Shown piece by piece: positions 35,143 through 43,305 of a stretch of 64,000 bases of DNA. The stretch comes from JBEBVQ01 sp037190845 (GTDB lineage Bacteria > Bacteroidota > Bacteroidia > Chitinophagales > Chitinophagaceae). How positions within the stretch are numbered: position 1 is the stretch's first letter; each line of letters begins with the position of its first letter. The stretch spans positions 281,429-345,428 of the forward strand of contig JBBCJI010000003.1 in NCBI GenBank assembly GCA_037190845.1. Reading direction: 5' to 3'. Position numbers and translations under genes: made by a program. The notes beneath the pieces are model-generated. The model made no database searches and had not been told where the DNA came from. It was given only the letters and a program-made list of their open reading frames with translations.

Positions 35143-35305
35143 AGAGTACATCCACTTACCCCTTGGCACAAGCTGCTGCAGCCGGTATGGCGTTAATCTT
35201 GTTTCCTGATTCGGCCTATACAGATTACCTAGCCGAAGAAATTGCCTTTGAAAACTGATAGTTTGATTAGCAAGTTGGGTTAATTATCTCATCAGCTAAT
35301 AACAT

Positions 35306-36094
35306 TCATATACTCCCCGTCCGTCCACCGTCTACCGGTATGCTGACACCATTTATATACGCTGCCGCGGGCGTAGCGAGGAATGCCGCGACTACAGCTA
35401 TCTCCTCGGGTTTGCCAAACCGCCGTGCGGGGATCTCCTCCAGCATTTCCTGCTCCACGGCTTCGCGCGAAAGACCAGTTTTTCCGGTTTTATTTTGAAT
35501 AATAGCATCCAGCCGACCGGTAGCCGTAGCACCGGGCAATACATTATTGACCGTAATGCCAAACGCCCCCAGCTCATTTGCCAGGGTCTTTGCCCAGGAA
35601 GCCACCGCTCCCCGGATGGTATTGGAAACACCCAGATTTTTCAAAGGGATCTTTACGGAAGTGGATATAATATTGATGATCCGGCCGTAACGCAACTGCT
35701 TCATGCCCGGCGTCACCAGCGTAGCCAATATATGATTACAGATGAGGTGTTGCTGAAATGCCTGAATAAAGGCCTCCGGCCCGGCGGCCGTTACGGGTCC
35801 GGCGGCAGGACCACCGCTGTTGTTTACCAGGATATGCACGACATGATCCTGCAAAAAACCGGCAACTGTATTTTTCACGGTCTCCGGATCTGAAAAATCT
35901 GCAACAAGATAATGGTGCCATTGCCCCTTAGCCGTATCCAGGGTAGCCACTGCTTCCTGCAAAGAATTTTCATTACGGGCAATCAGTATACAATTAGCGC
36001 CAAAAGCCGCCAGTTGCTGCGCCGTTGCCAGGCCGATACCCTGGGTACTGCCGGCCACCAGCGCAGTCTTCCCGGAGAGATCAAAAGAAAGCAT
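35306..36094 (-). CDS. Atypical short-chain dehydrogenase/reductase (SDR) lacking YxxxK
   Basis: A 262-residue Rossmann-fold protein from the ATG at 36094; an extension to 36127 would pass over the -7 box and adds no family residues. The nucleotide-binding motif is AGSTQGIG (about residue 16) and NNSGG is present at the NNAG position. The usual catalytic Tyr-x-x-x-Lys is missing: the aligned segment reads LGVSNTIRGAVASWAKTLANELG. This matches the BKR-like subgroup of SDRs that lacks the canonical tetrad, so the reaction is uncertain. The C-terminus is PVDGGRTGSI. A truncated, frameshifted copy of the same gene lies 6 kb away at 28974-29120. Confidence 0.9.
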   Translation of the reverse strand: MLSFDLSGKTALVAGSTQGIGLATAQQLAAFGANCILIARNENSLQEAVATLDTAKGQWHHYLVADFSDPETVKNTVAGFLQDHVVHILVNNSGGPAAGPVTAAGPEAFIQAFQQHLICNHILATLVTPGMKQLRYGRIINIISTSVKIPLKNLGVSNTIRGAVASWAKTLANELGAFGITVNNVLPGATATGRLDAIIQNKTGKTGLSREAVEQEMLEEIPARRFGKPEEIAVVAAFLATPAAAYINGVSIPVDGGRTGSI

Positions 36095-36110
36095 GAAACG
36101 AAAATTTGTG

Positions 36111-36118
36111 CAAATATA
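36111..36118 (-). promoter_or_regulatory. -7 element TATATTTG for the SDR gene
   Basis: Minus strand TATATTTG fits TAnnTTTG, 16 bp before the ATG at 36094. It supports that start over 36127. Confidence 0.4.
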
Positions 36119-36173
36119 GGGTTTCATGCTTCGATTCGAGGGATATTAATAACATTCCATATCCCACGATTCC

Positions 36174-36207
36174 CGCGTAGAGACACGATGCATCGCGTCT
36201 CTACGCG
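36174..36207. repeat. 34-bp near-perfect palindrome (GTAGAGAC family)
   Basis: Outer arms 36174-36184 and 36197-36207 pair over 11 bp; the inner CGATGCATCG is itself a palindrome, with one mismatch between. It fills the gap between the SDR promoter and the stop of the T9SS gene at 36215. Its core closely resembles the palindrome at 46853-46880. It may terminate transcription of the minus-strand gene or be a dispersed repeat. Confidence 0.65.
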
Positions 36208-36214
36208 CTGTGGA

Positions 36215-39200
36215 TCATTGTTTCATCACCCGCTCATTACGTATCACCCTGCCCTGTGCATCCATGATACGCAACAGGTACATGCCCGTTGCATATCCGC
36301 CCATATCCACTACTCGTGCACCCTCAATCCGTTGCAATATTCTTCCATCCGCACTCAGCAACACTACATCTACACGTACCGGCGACTTGATATAAACAAG
36401 GCCTTCCGAGGGGTTCGGATATACAAATACTTCTGACACAATGAATTCATTGACACTTACCTGCGTCAGGTTCTGAACCGAAGATGTATTTTCACAACCA
36501 TTGCTGTCCGTGACCGTTACTGTGTATGGGCCGTCTTCAGACGGCGTATAGGTAGCATCCGTGGCGCCTGCTATCCCCTGACCATCGTTACGCCACTGGT
36601 ACGATGTATACCCTGGCGTAGCCGATAAGACCTCACCATCCCAGGTGACAGACACCGCCGGAAGATCATGCACCGTAACCGTAACCTCATTTGTGCTGTC
36701 CTCACAGGAGCCTGCAGCCAAACGGCCTGCAATCACCTTGTACACACCGCTCTCATTAATCTGCAGGAAATAAGTTGTGGCATGAAGAATAGCCACATCA
36801 TCACGCTTCCATACATACGTCAAACCCGTATCCTGCGTCTCCACCGACAATGTGATCATACCACCTATACAGAATGATGTATCATTATGCTCCAACGACA
36901 CGACGGGTGGATTATAGACACGGATATCGACCGCCTGCGTACTGTCTGAGCAACCGTTGCTGATATCCGTTGCTACTACTTTATAACTGCCTGTCGTGTA
37001 TACCGTATGTGAAGAACCTGTACCTACGGTGGCAGATCCCCCTTTCCATATATAATTGTAGCCGCTGCCTGAAGCCGTCAATATCACACTGTCACCCGCA
37101 CATATATCCGTAAGGCCTCCCGTTACCGCGACCTGCGCCACAGGCAGATTGTGATAAACAACCTGACGTGTTGCTGTTGCGGAGCAGCCTGATGTTGTAC
37201 CCGTCACCGTATATGTCATAGTGGTAGCTGGCGTAAATGTCGCTGCCGCACTGTTTCCACCACTGTGCGACCAACTGTACGTTGCAGCACCCGTACCTGT
37301 GAGTGTTATATCATCCCCCGCACACACAGATGCAACGGCTGGATTTATACCCACATTCGGCAATGGTGTCACTGTGATTCCCATACTACGCGCAGTGCTC
37401 GCCCCGCAACCATTCACCGCTGTTACATTCAGCGTACCGCTGGTCGCGGATGAAGAAAAGGTCAGGTTATTGGTAGGTCCCGTTGTCGTAGCGCCCCCTG
37501 AAAAAGTAACACCGCTGCCTGTTGCATAACTCCATGTATACGAAGTAGCAGTACTCACAGCAGGGACAGTATACGTTACACTGCTTTGTCCCTGGCATAC
37601 CGTACCGGTTGAAGTAGAGAAATTGCCCGGTGTAGCAGGAAGCAGGCTCACTACGATCGCAGTATCACGCGGCAAGACGCTGCTGTCGCCGCTTGCAGCA
37701 ACTGCCCACACACGAAGTGTGCCGGCAGTTGCTGCAGGTAAAAAGCTCAGTGTGTTTGTTGGTTGCGTTGTAGTCGCGGCATAATTAACATTGCTACCCG
37801 TGTAATACCAACGATATCCATTGGCTCCCCCTGCGGCAGGAACTGTGTACGTTACATTATTTGTACCCTGGCATACCGGCGACGGCGCAGCCGTATAACG
37901 ATCGGGAATTGCCGGACCGGTAGTGCCGGCAGTGACCGTTACTGTATGGCAATAAGCAGAAGGGCCTGAATTCAATCCCTGATCCACATGAAGCGTTATA
38001 TTGTAAACACCGGGAGCAGTAAATGTATGCGTGAAAGTATTGTCGTAGTACTTATGCACTGTGCCGGCAGGATATTTATAAACCGGCAAACGAAATAAGC
38101 CACCCGCGGTATTCGAGATCAGGTAGTTCAATGTATCATTCCAGAAAAAGGCACGGAAGGTCATCGCACCATTTCCGAGTGGTGTGGTTTGAACAAAAAC
38201 ATGATTCAGCGTATTATTGGTGATCGTCCCCGAAAAATCATACCCGTAAACATTACTGTTACTCCACGTCTTTTGCGCAAAAAACATTAATTGATTACAG
38301 TCGCGCAGCAAACTTACTGAACGCGGGTTTGAGGCTAGGCTCCCGCCAAGGTTCTCTATAGACGGATTATTATCCAGCAGGCCAAGCGTTGCATCAAACC
38401 TAAGTCGTACAATATTGTTATTCCCACCCATGGCAACGCCCATCATGTACCATACTCCGGCTTCTTCATACAGGTTGATGCCCATGATATTGTTAAACTG
38501 TGTTGTACTCGTATAGTTGAGTTTTGTAGAAACCGGTGTGGAATATAAATCACCGGAAAAATCATACCGGACAATTCTCCCACCCAGTGTAGCGCTTCCA
38601 TAATGATAACAGACAAAGGCCAGCCAGGAGCCGTTAAACTTCTTCAATGTAACATACCCCGGAAGTACACTGGCCGTCGTAGTATGCTGCGACACCTTAC
38701 CCGCCGGCGCATTGGACAATGAAGTACCAAAGTCCAGTTGTACGATCCGCTGTGTATGATCAGCGATCAGGCCGTACCAGCGGTTGTTATCCGGGTCTTT
38801 GACGATATTCACATTCATCTGGTGGGAAGAAAGAGGTGCAGGTAACCCAAAAACAGCCAGTGATATGCTTGTCACAACAGGATTGCTCGTTGGATCCGAA
38901 CCAAAATTCAGACGCTGAAGCCGATTGTTCAGGGGATCGGGTATGAATGCATAATAAGTACCGTTATCATATAGTATATCAGAACCAACACCCTCTTTCC
39001 AGTCTGACGAAGTATTTCTGATCGTAATAGCGCTTCCGGCCGGTATATTGCCGGCATTATATCTGAGATCTACAGTATCCGGGTACCAGGTATATGTTGC
39101 GCCCTGAACAGAAGAATTAAATGTAACCGGCGTACCCACTGTTGCAACGGACGGGCCTGTAATCTGGGCCCTGCCGGCAGTCACTGCTAATAAAAGCAGG

Positions 39201-39223
39201 AATAACAGATTTATTCTTTTCAT
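36215..39223 (-). CDS. Large T9SS type A sorting domain protein with propeller-like head and Ig/PKD-like modules
   Basis: A 1002-residue protein with signal peptide MKRINLLFLLLLAVTAGRA. The N-terminal ~400 residues form repeating beta units (DPLNNRLQRLNFGSDP, DPDNNRWYGLIADHTQRIVQL) resembling a propeller. About six Ig/PKD-like modules of ~80 residues follow (VCQGTNNVTYTVPAAGGANGY, VCQGQSSVTYTVPAVSTATSY, VCAGDDITLTGTGAATYSW, ICAGDSVILTASG). The type A sorting domain closes it (VYPNPSEGLVYIKSPV, GMYLLRIMDAQGR). It lies 25 bp downstream of the type B gene at 39249 on the same strand, so the two are probably one transcript. By family it is surface-exposed or secreted; no enzyme motif is seen. Confidence 0.92.
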   Translation of the reverse strand: MKRINLLFLLLLAVTAGRAQITGPSVATVGTPVTFNSSVQGATYTWYPDTVDLRYNAGNIPAGSAITIRNTSSDWKEGVGSDILYDNGTYYAFIPDPLNNRLQRLNFGSDPTSNPVVTSISLAVFGLPAPLSSHQMNVNIVKDPDNNRWYGLIADHTQRIVQLDFGTSLSNAPAGKVSQHTTTASVLPGYVTLKKFNGSWLAFVCYHYGSATLGGRIVRYDFSGDLYSTPVSTKLNYTSTTQFNNIMGINLYEEAGVWYMMGVAMGGNNNIVRLRFDATLGLLDNNPSIENLGGSLASNPRSVSLLRDCNQLMFFAQKTWSNSNVYGYDFSGTITNNTLNHVFVQTTPLGNGAMTFRAFFWNDTLNYLISNTAGGLFRLPVYKYPAGTVHKYYDNTFTHTFTAPGVYNITLHVDQGLNSGPSAYCHTVTVTAGTTGPAIPDRYTAAPSPVCQGTNNVTYTVPAAGGANGYRWYYTGSNVNYAATTTQPTNTLSFLPAATAGTLRVWAVAASGDSSVLPRDTAIVVSLLPATPGNFSTSTGTVCQGQSSVTYTVPAVSTATSYTWSYATGSGVTFSGGATTTGPTNNLTFSSSATSGTLNVTAVNGCGASTARSMGITVTPLPNVGINPAVASVCAGDDITLTGTGAATYSWSHSGGNSAAATFTPATTMTYTVTGTTSGCSATATRQVVYHNLPVAQVAVTGGLTDICAGDSVILTASGSGYNYIWKGGSATVGTGSSHTVYTTGSYKVVATDISNGCSDSTQAVDIRVYNPPVVSLEHNDTSFCIGGMITLSVETQDTGLTYVWKRDDVAILHATTYFLQINESGVYKVIAGRLAAGSCEDSTNEVTVTVHDLPAVSVTWDGEVLSATPGYTSYQWRNDGQGIAGATDATYTPSEDGPYTVTVTDSNGCENTSSVQNLTQVSVNEFIVSEVFVYPNPSEGLVYIKSPVRVDVVLLSADGRILQRIEGARVVDMGGYATGMYLLRIMDAQGRVIRNERVMKQ

Positions 39224-39248
39224 GACTATCTGTGTTTATTGAAAATGA

Positions 39249-42245
39249 TTATCTGATGAGATGAAAATTTCCTTTCTGTAAATAAGGAACCCCGCCTATA
39301 CTGTACTGAAGCATATATACATACGTACCCAGCATCGCCTCTCTTCCCTTATATGTCCCGTCCCATCCTTTCATTTTATCAGCCGTATGAAAAATACGTT
39401 CTCCCCAACGGTTGAAGATGCTGAAAGACACAGCTTCCATACGACCCATGTTGCCCAGTATACGAAAGACATCATTTAGCCCGTCGCCATTAGGTGTAAA
39501 AACATTCGGCAACCATATGTCACAGAATATTTGCTGCACCACAATGGTATCGGAAGCAGACCCGCATTTGTTGATCCCCGTAGCAACATATGTACCTCCA
39601 TACCTCACCGGCAAGGTTACGGCAACACGGCCGTCAGACCATATCAGTGAGTCTGCATGAAGCGACCGGGGCGCCAGTAATAACGGTGTTTCTTCACAAA
39701 CGGTTGTATCTGCACCGAGCGTAACAACGGGCAACGGATAAAAGGTCAGTAACACACTATCGTTACCGGTACAACTGAATTCTGAGGTTACGGAAACAGC
39801 ATATAATCCTGCTGTCGCCACGTTCAGTACAGGCGTTGTATCACCCGTATTCCACAGGTACGCATTGTTGCCACTACAGGTGGCATCCAGTATGATCGTC
39901 TCTTCCGGGCAGATATCGCGATCTCCACCAAGATCCACATCAGGATCAGGCATCGCTGTTATATGCACCGTATCTGAAACAATACATCCTTCGAGGTTCA
40001 CCGTAAGCACATACGTGCCGGTAGCTGATACTTCTATATAAGGATCCGTCCCGCCTGTGTTCCAGGAATACGAAGCGCCTGTGATGTATGCACCGATGCG
40101 CAACGGCTGAGATATACAGATGGTGGTGTCCGGGCCGGCAAATATTTCCGGAGTTCTTACAACATGCACATCCATGGTATCGCTTCCTGTACACCCATCC
40201 TTTTTAACTTCCAGCCAGTAAGTGCCTCCATATAAAACCATGATCTGGTGATGTGTACTCCCCGTATTCCAAACATAGCTGGCGCCGGACAATTGGGCGC
40301 TACTCAGTTCCAGAGGCATGTCGCGGTCACAGAGACTGGTATCATTCCCCAGATCAACTTCCAGGAGATCATGTAGCTCAACAATAATGGTATCGCTGTT
40401 TTTACATCCTGATGTGTTGGTTACTGTTACACTGTATGAGCCGGAGCCAGTTACGGTCAGAGAATCCGATATGGCGCCGGTATTCCATCTGTAAGTAGCT
40501 CCCGGAATGCTTGTACGGGACTTCAATACCAGCGCATCCGCACAAAGCGATGTATCCTGGCCGAGATCAATAGCAGGCAGGGCAAATACACTAAGCGCCA
40601 ATGTATCTGTAGCGCTCCCGCAATCTCCCATGTCCACAGTCAGGGTATATACCCCCGAGTTTCCACCACCGGCGTTGTGTATGAACGGGTTCCGCTCGTT
40701 ACTGCTGAATCCTCCCGGACCCGTCCAGGAATAGGTAGCGCCTGCAATCTGATTGGCAAAAAGCCGGATCGTATCTCCGCTACATACCTCGTTGCTCGCG
40801 GCGGTAGCTTCCGCCTCAACAACAGCATAGTTGCTGAAATAACCGAATCTTGCGCCAGTTCCACCGGTCCCGTCTACCATTCCAAGATGAAACAGAGCCG
40901 ATGTATTGAATACGTTAACCACACTGTTCTGGGGATATGTACCTACGGGCAGGGTAACTATAGCCGCATACCATTGATTGGATGTGCCCGGTACCGCCGT
41001 AAACGTCGCAGTGAGCGGCGCACCGTTTATAAGAAAATCATTCTGCCCGCCGGCCGCAACCAGCAGGTTGACGGTCAGTTGCTGTGCCGTGGAACGTACA
41101 AAGGATACGGAAGAGCTACCGGTACATTTAATGGCAGGCAATATGGCCTGCCCGATCTCACAGCCAAATCCCGTCATCTGGAGTACCGACACAGGTGCGG
41201 AGGCACGGATGTAAGTGAATATCTGACCTACTGTGGCCGCCACGGGCATACGGTAAGTATCACCGGCATTAAGGGTTGCGACCGGCACAGCGTTGCCATC
41301 GCGGAATATCTGCGTATTATTCTGCGTAGCCATAACGAAGACCTGATCGCCAATTCCGTTCAACTGGCCTTTCATGGCAATATATTCCGTACCTAAAATC
41401 CTGACAGGTACAAGCTGGTCGCCGCCCAAGTCGCCACAACCTCCGGAAAAAAGAGTTTGGGATCCATCCCGTATCAGGTCGTCTTTGTACGTAACGGCTA
41501 TTGGCTTATCGGAAGTCACTCTTGAGCCGTTCAGGTGTCCGGCGGCCAGGTGACTGGAGGCAGTAGCCGACCAGGTCTGCCCTGCATTCAGCGTAATACT
41601 GAATGTACTACCGGCAGTGTGTCCTACAATATTCTGAGCGGGTGTGATCGTAACGGTCGTATTATCTTCTGTGACAACGATATCAAAAGAAGAATAAGGC
41701 GCAGGGTTCAGTATCTGGTGGTTACCTACCGTACCGGGATGATAACCGTTATCCACAAGGTTCTGGGAAGGGATCAGAAAATCTGTACCTAACGCATTCC
41801 GGCCTTTCAAAACCCAGATTTCCGGGTTGCACTGGCACTGTGTGCTTACTACTTCATAATAAGCGGAAACAGGTGCAGTTGATGATATTTTAATTCCATA
41901 ATTCAGCACCTGATTTGCCGGTTTAGTCTCAATACTGTCCAGCCATGATGTAATATCTACCGACTGTGTGCCTCCTGCAGGAATATTGATCACCTGCGGC
42001 GGCATATAGCCTGCGCCTGTACCTGCCGGCTGGGATATCGTTACGGTAGCCGGCTGACTATAAGCCGTGACACGAATCACAATTGGCCGGTCCATATTCT
42101 GGTTGCTGACTACAGGCACACCTGTTACGCCCTGGGATACTTCAGGTGCGGCAAACCAGAATTCTGTATCTGTCTGGGACTGTGCCAAAACCGGGAAACA
42201 TAGTAATATTATCCCTGACAGCAACCTGGACGAAAGGGTTCTCAT
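39249..42245 (-). CDS. T9SS type B protein with IgGFc-binding-like head
   Basis: A 998-residue protein with signal peptide ending near VLAQSQ. The N-terminal ~450 residues (TDTEFWFAAPEV, then VISSTAPVSAYYEVVS-like strands and SDKPIAVTYKDDLI) match the IgGFc-binding domain common in Bacteroidota surface proteins. Six Ig-like modules with LGxDTSLC-type starts and YxWNTG cores follow. The type B sorting domain ends it (LPNVFTPNGDGLNDVF, IFNRWGERIFHTADK). Its last ~300 residues are very similar to those of the protein at 53975, while the heads differ. It is downstream of the LytS/LytTR pair and 25 bp upstream of the type A gene at 36215. Confidence 0.93.
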   Translation of the reverse strand: MRTLSSRLLSGIILLCFPVLAQSQTDTEFWFAAPEVSQGVTGVPVVSNQNMDRPIVIRVTAYSQPATVTISQPAGTGAGYMPPQVINIPAGGTQSVDITSWLDSIETKPANQVLNYGIKISSTAPVSAYYEVVSTQCQCNPEIWVLKGRNALGTDFLIPSQNLVDNGYHPGTVGNHQILNPAPYSSFDIVVTEDNTTVTITPAQNIVGHTAGSTFSITLNAGQTWSATASSHLAAGHLNGSRVTSDKPIAVTYKDDLIRDGSQTLFSGGCGDLGGDQLVPVRILGTEYIAMKGQLNGIGDQVFVMATQNNTQIFRDGNAVPVATLNAGDTYRMPVAATVGQIFTYIRASAPVSVLQMTGFGCEIGQAILPAIKCTGSSSVSFVRSTAQQLTVNLLVAAGGQNDFLINGAPLTATFTAVPGTSNQWYAAIVTLPVGTYPQNSVVNVFNTSALFHLGMVDGTGGTGARFGYFSNYAVVEAEATAASNEVCSGDTIRLFANQIAGATYSWTGPGGFSSNERNPFIHNAGGGNSGVYTLTVDMGDCGSATDTLALSVFALPAIDLGQDTSLCADALVLKSRTSIPGATYRWNTGAISDSLTVTGSGSYSVTVTNTSGCKNSDTIIVELHDLLEVDLGNDTSLCDRDMPLELSSAQLSGASYVWNTGSTHHQIMVLYGGTYWLEVKKDGCTGSDTMDVHVVRTPEIFAGPDTTICISQPLRIGAYITGASYSWNTGGTDPYIEVSATGTYVLTVNLEGCIVSDTVHITAMPDPDVDLGGDRDICPEETIILDATCSGNNAYLWNTGDTTPVLNVATAGLYAVSVTSEFSCTGNDSVLLTFYPLPVVTLGADTTVCEETPLLLAPRSLHADSLIWSDGRVAVTLPVRYGGTYVATGINKCGSASDTIVVQQIFCDIWLPNVFTPNGDGLNDVFRILGNMGRMEAVSFSIFNRWGERIFHTADKMKGWDGTYKGREAMLGTYVYMLQYSIGGVPYLQKGNFHLIR

Positions 42246-42286
42246 TGTTACTTATTGGTTTTTTGAATTGAAATGGTAATACACAC

Positions 42287-42322
42287 AATGGCAGAAACAG
42301 GTTGTGACCTGTTTCTGCCATT
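42287..42322. terminator. Perfect 16-bp hairpin upstream of the IgGFc-type gene
   Basis: Arms 42287-42302 and 42307-42322 are exactly complementary over 16 bp with a TGTG loop. It lies between the LytTR gene stop (42541) and the start at 42245. No T-run follows on the minus strand. It may end transcripts from the two-component operon or act in the leader of the T9SS genes. Confidence 0.55.
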
Positions 42323-42411
42323 ACAATTTTGTATGCCAAAAGAAAGTGTACACACTTTTCCCAATAAATAACACACGTAATTGTCCAACCATATAATTTA
42401 GTTTATTCAGC

Positions 42412-42439
42412 CTCCTTTCTTTTCAAATAAAGAAAGGAG
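42412..42439 (-). terminator. 11-bp hairpin after the LytTR gene
   Basis: Arms 42412-42422 and 42429-42439 pair perfectly over 11 bp with a 6-nt loop, about 100 bp after the regulator stop. No T-run; terminator role is moderate. Confidence 0.45.
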
Positions 42440-42540
42440 CAACCAGTACAATGTTATATAAACATGTCTGTTGCATCTGACCCTATTGAACGAAAACCGG
42501 TTTTCGTAAACCGGAACAGGGAAGTTATTAAACAGGGATA

Positions 42541-43305
42541 TCAGGAGTCGGCCGGTTCATCATCCAGCCTCGCCCTTGCCACCGTGGCAAAGCGGGCCAG
42601 AAATTCCTCCCGCAGGCTTTGGGAAACGGGAATCTCTTTTTTATCGGACATGATCACAAACCCGTCCGACTGGTAACGAACAATACAATTGAGATTAATG
42701 ATGTAAGACCTGTGTACGGGATAGAAAAAATTGTTTTCCAACAGCTTTTTAAAAGCACCCAGGTTATAGGAGCTGACCAGCTCGCTATCTGTCAGTACAA
42801 TGCGCGTGTACCGGTTCACCGATTCCAGGTAAAGAATATCATGGATATTCACGTAGTCTATTCCTTTTCTGTCGGGAATGCCCAGCTTCTGGTCGGCAGG
42901 CGGCGCCTGGTTTTTTTTCTTCAACAGGTACTTTCCCCGCACTTTCTCAATCGTCTTATCAATAACTGTCGTCATAGCCACATCTGTCATAGGCTTGAGG
43001 AGGTAGCCGGCCGCCTGGAATTCAAATGCTTCAAGTGCATATTCTGTATAAGCCGTTGTGAATATGATCTCACACTCTATATCGGGCAGAAGCCGCAGCA
43101 TGTCCATACCGTTTTTTTCGGGCATGGAAATATCAAGGAACAGGATATCGGGCGATTGCTTGCGTAATGCATTCAGCGCATCCCGCCAGGTGTAGAGCAA
43201 ACCGGTAATTTCAATATCCTGGTACAGCCGCTGCAGGTTCATGGCAAGCAGGCCGGCCACGGCCGGTTCATCATCTACAATCATGCAGGTAATTTGTTCG
43301 CTCAT
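42541..43305 (-). CDS. LytTR-family response regulator
   Basis: A 254-residue regulator. The receiver domain has the acidic pocket DDE (residues 11-13), phosphoacceptor D58 (ILFLDISMPEKNG) and the lysine in YLLKPM. The C-terminal LytTR DNA-binding domain is visible from about 150 (GIDYVNIHDILYLESVNRYTRI, FYPVHRSYIINLNCI). It overlaps the kinase gene by 4 bp (TCAT on the plus strand), so translation is probably coupled. It likely controls surface-related genes as LytTR regulators often do. The T9SS pair directly downstream (42245-36215) is the obvious candidate target, by inference. Confidence 0.96.
   Translation of the reverse strand: MSEQITCMIVDDEPAVAGLLAMNLQRLYQDIEITGLLYTWRDALNALRKQSPDILFLDISMPEKNGMDMLRLLPDIECEIIFTTAYTEYALEAFEFQAAGYLLKPMTDVAMTTVIDKTIEKVRGKYLLKKKNQAPPADQKLGIPDRKGIDYVNIHDILYLESVNRYTRIVLTDSELVSSYNLGAFKKLLENNFFYPVHRSYIINLNCIVRYQSDGFVIMSDKKEIPVSQSLREEFLARFATVARARLDDEPADS

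Noticed and set aside
40677..41396. 239-codon plus-strand frame inside the IgGFc-type gene
   Set aside because: Shadow of a conserved coding region on the minus strand; composition is biased to Arg/Tyr/Cys as in spurious frames.
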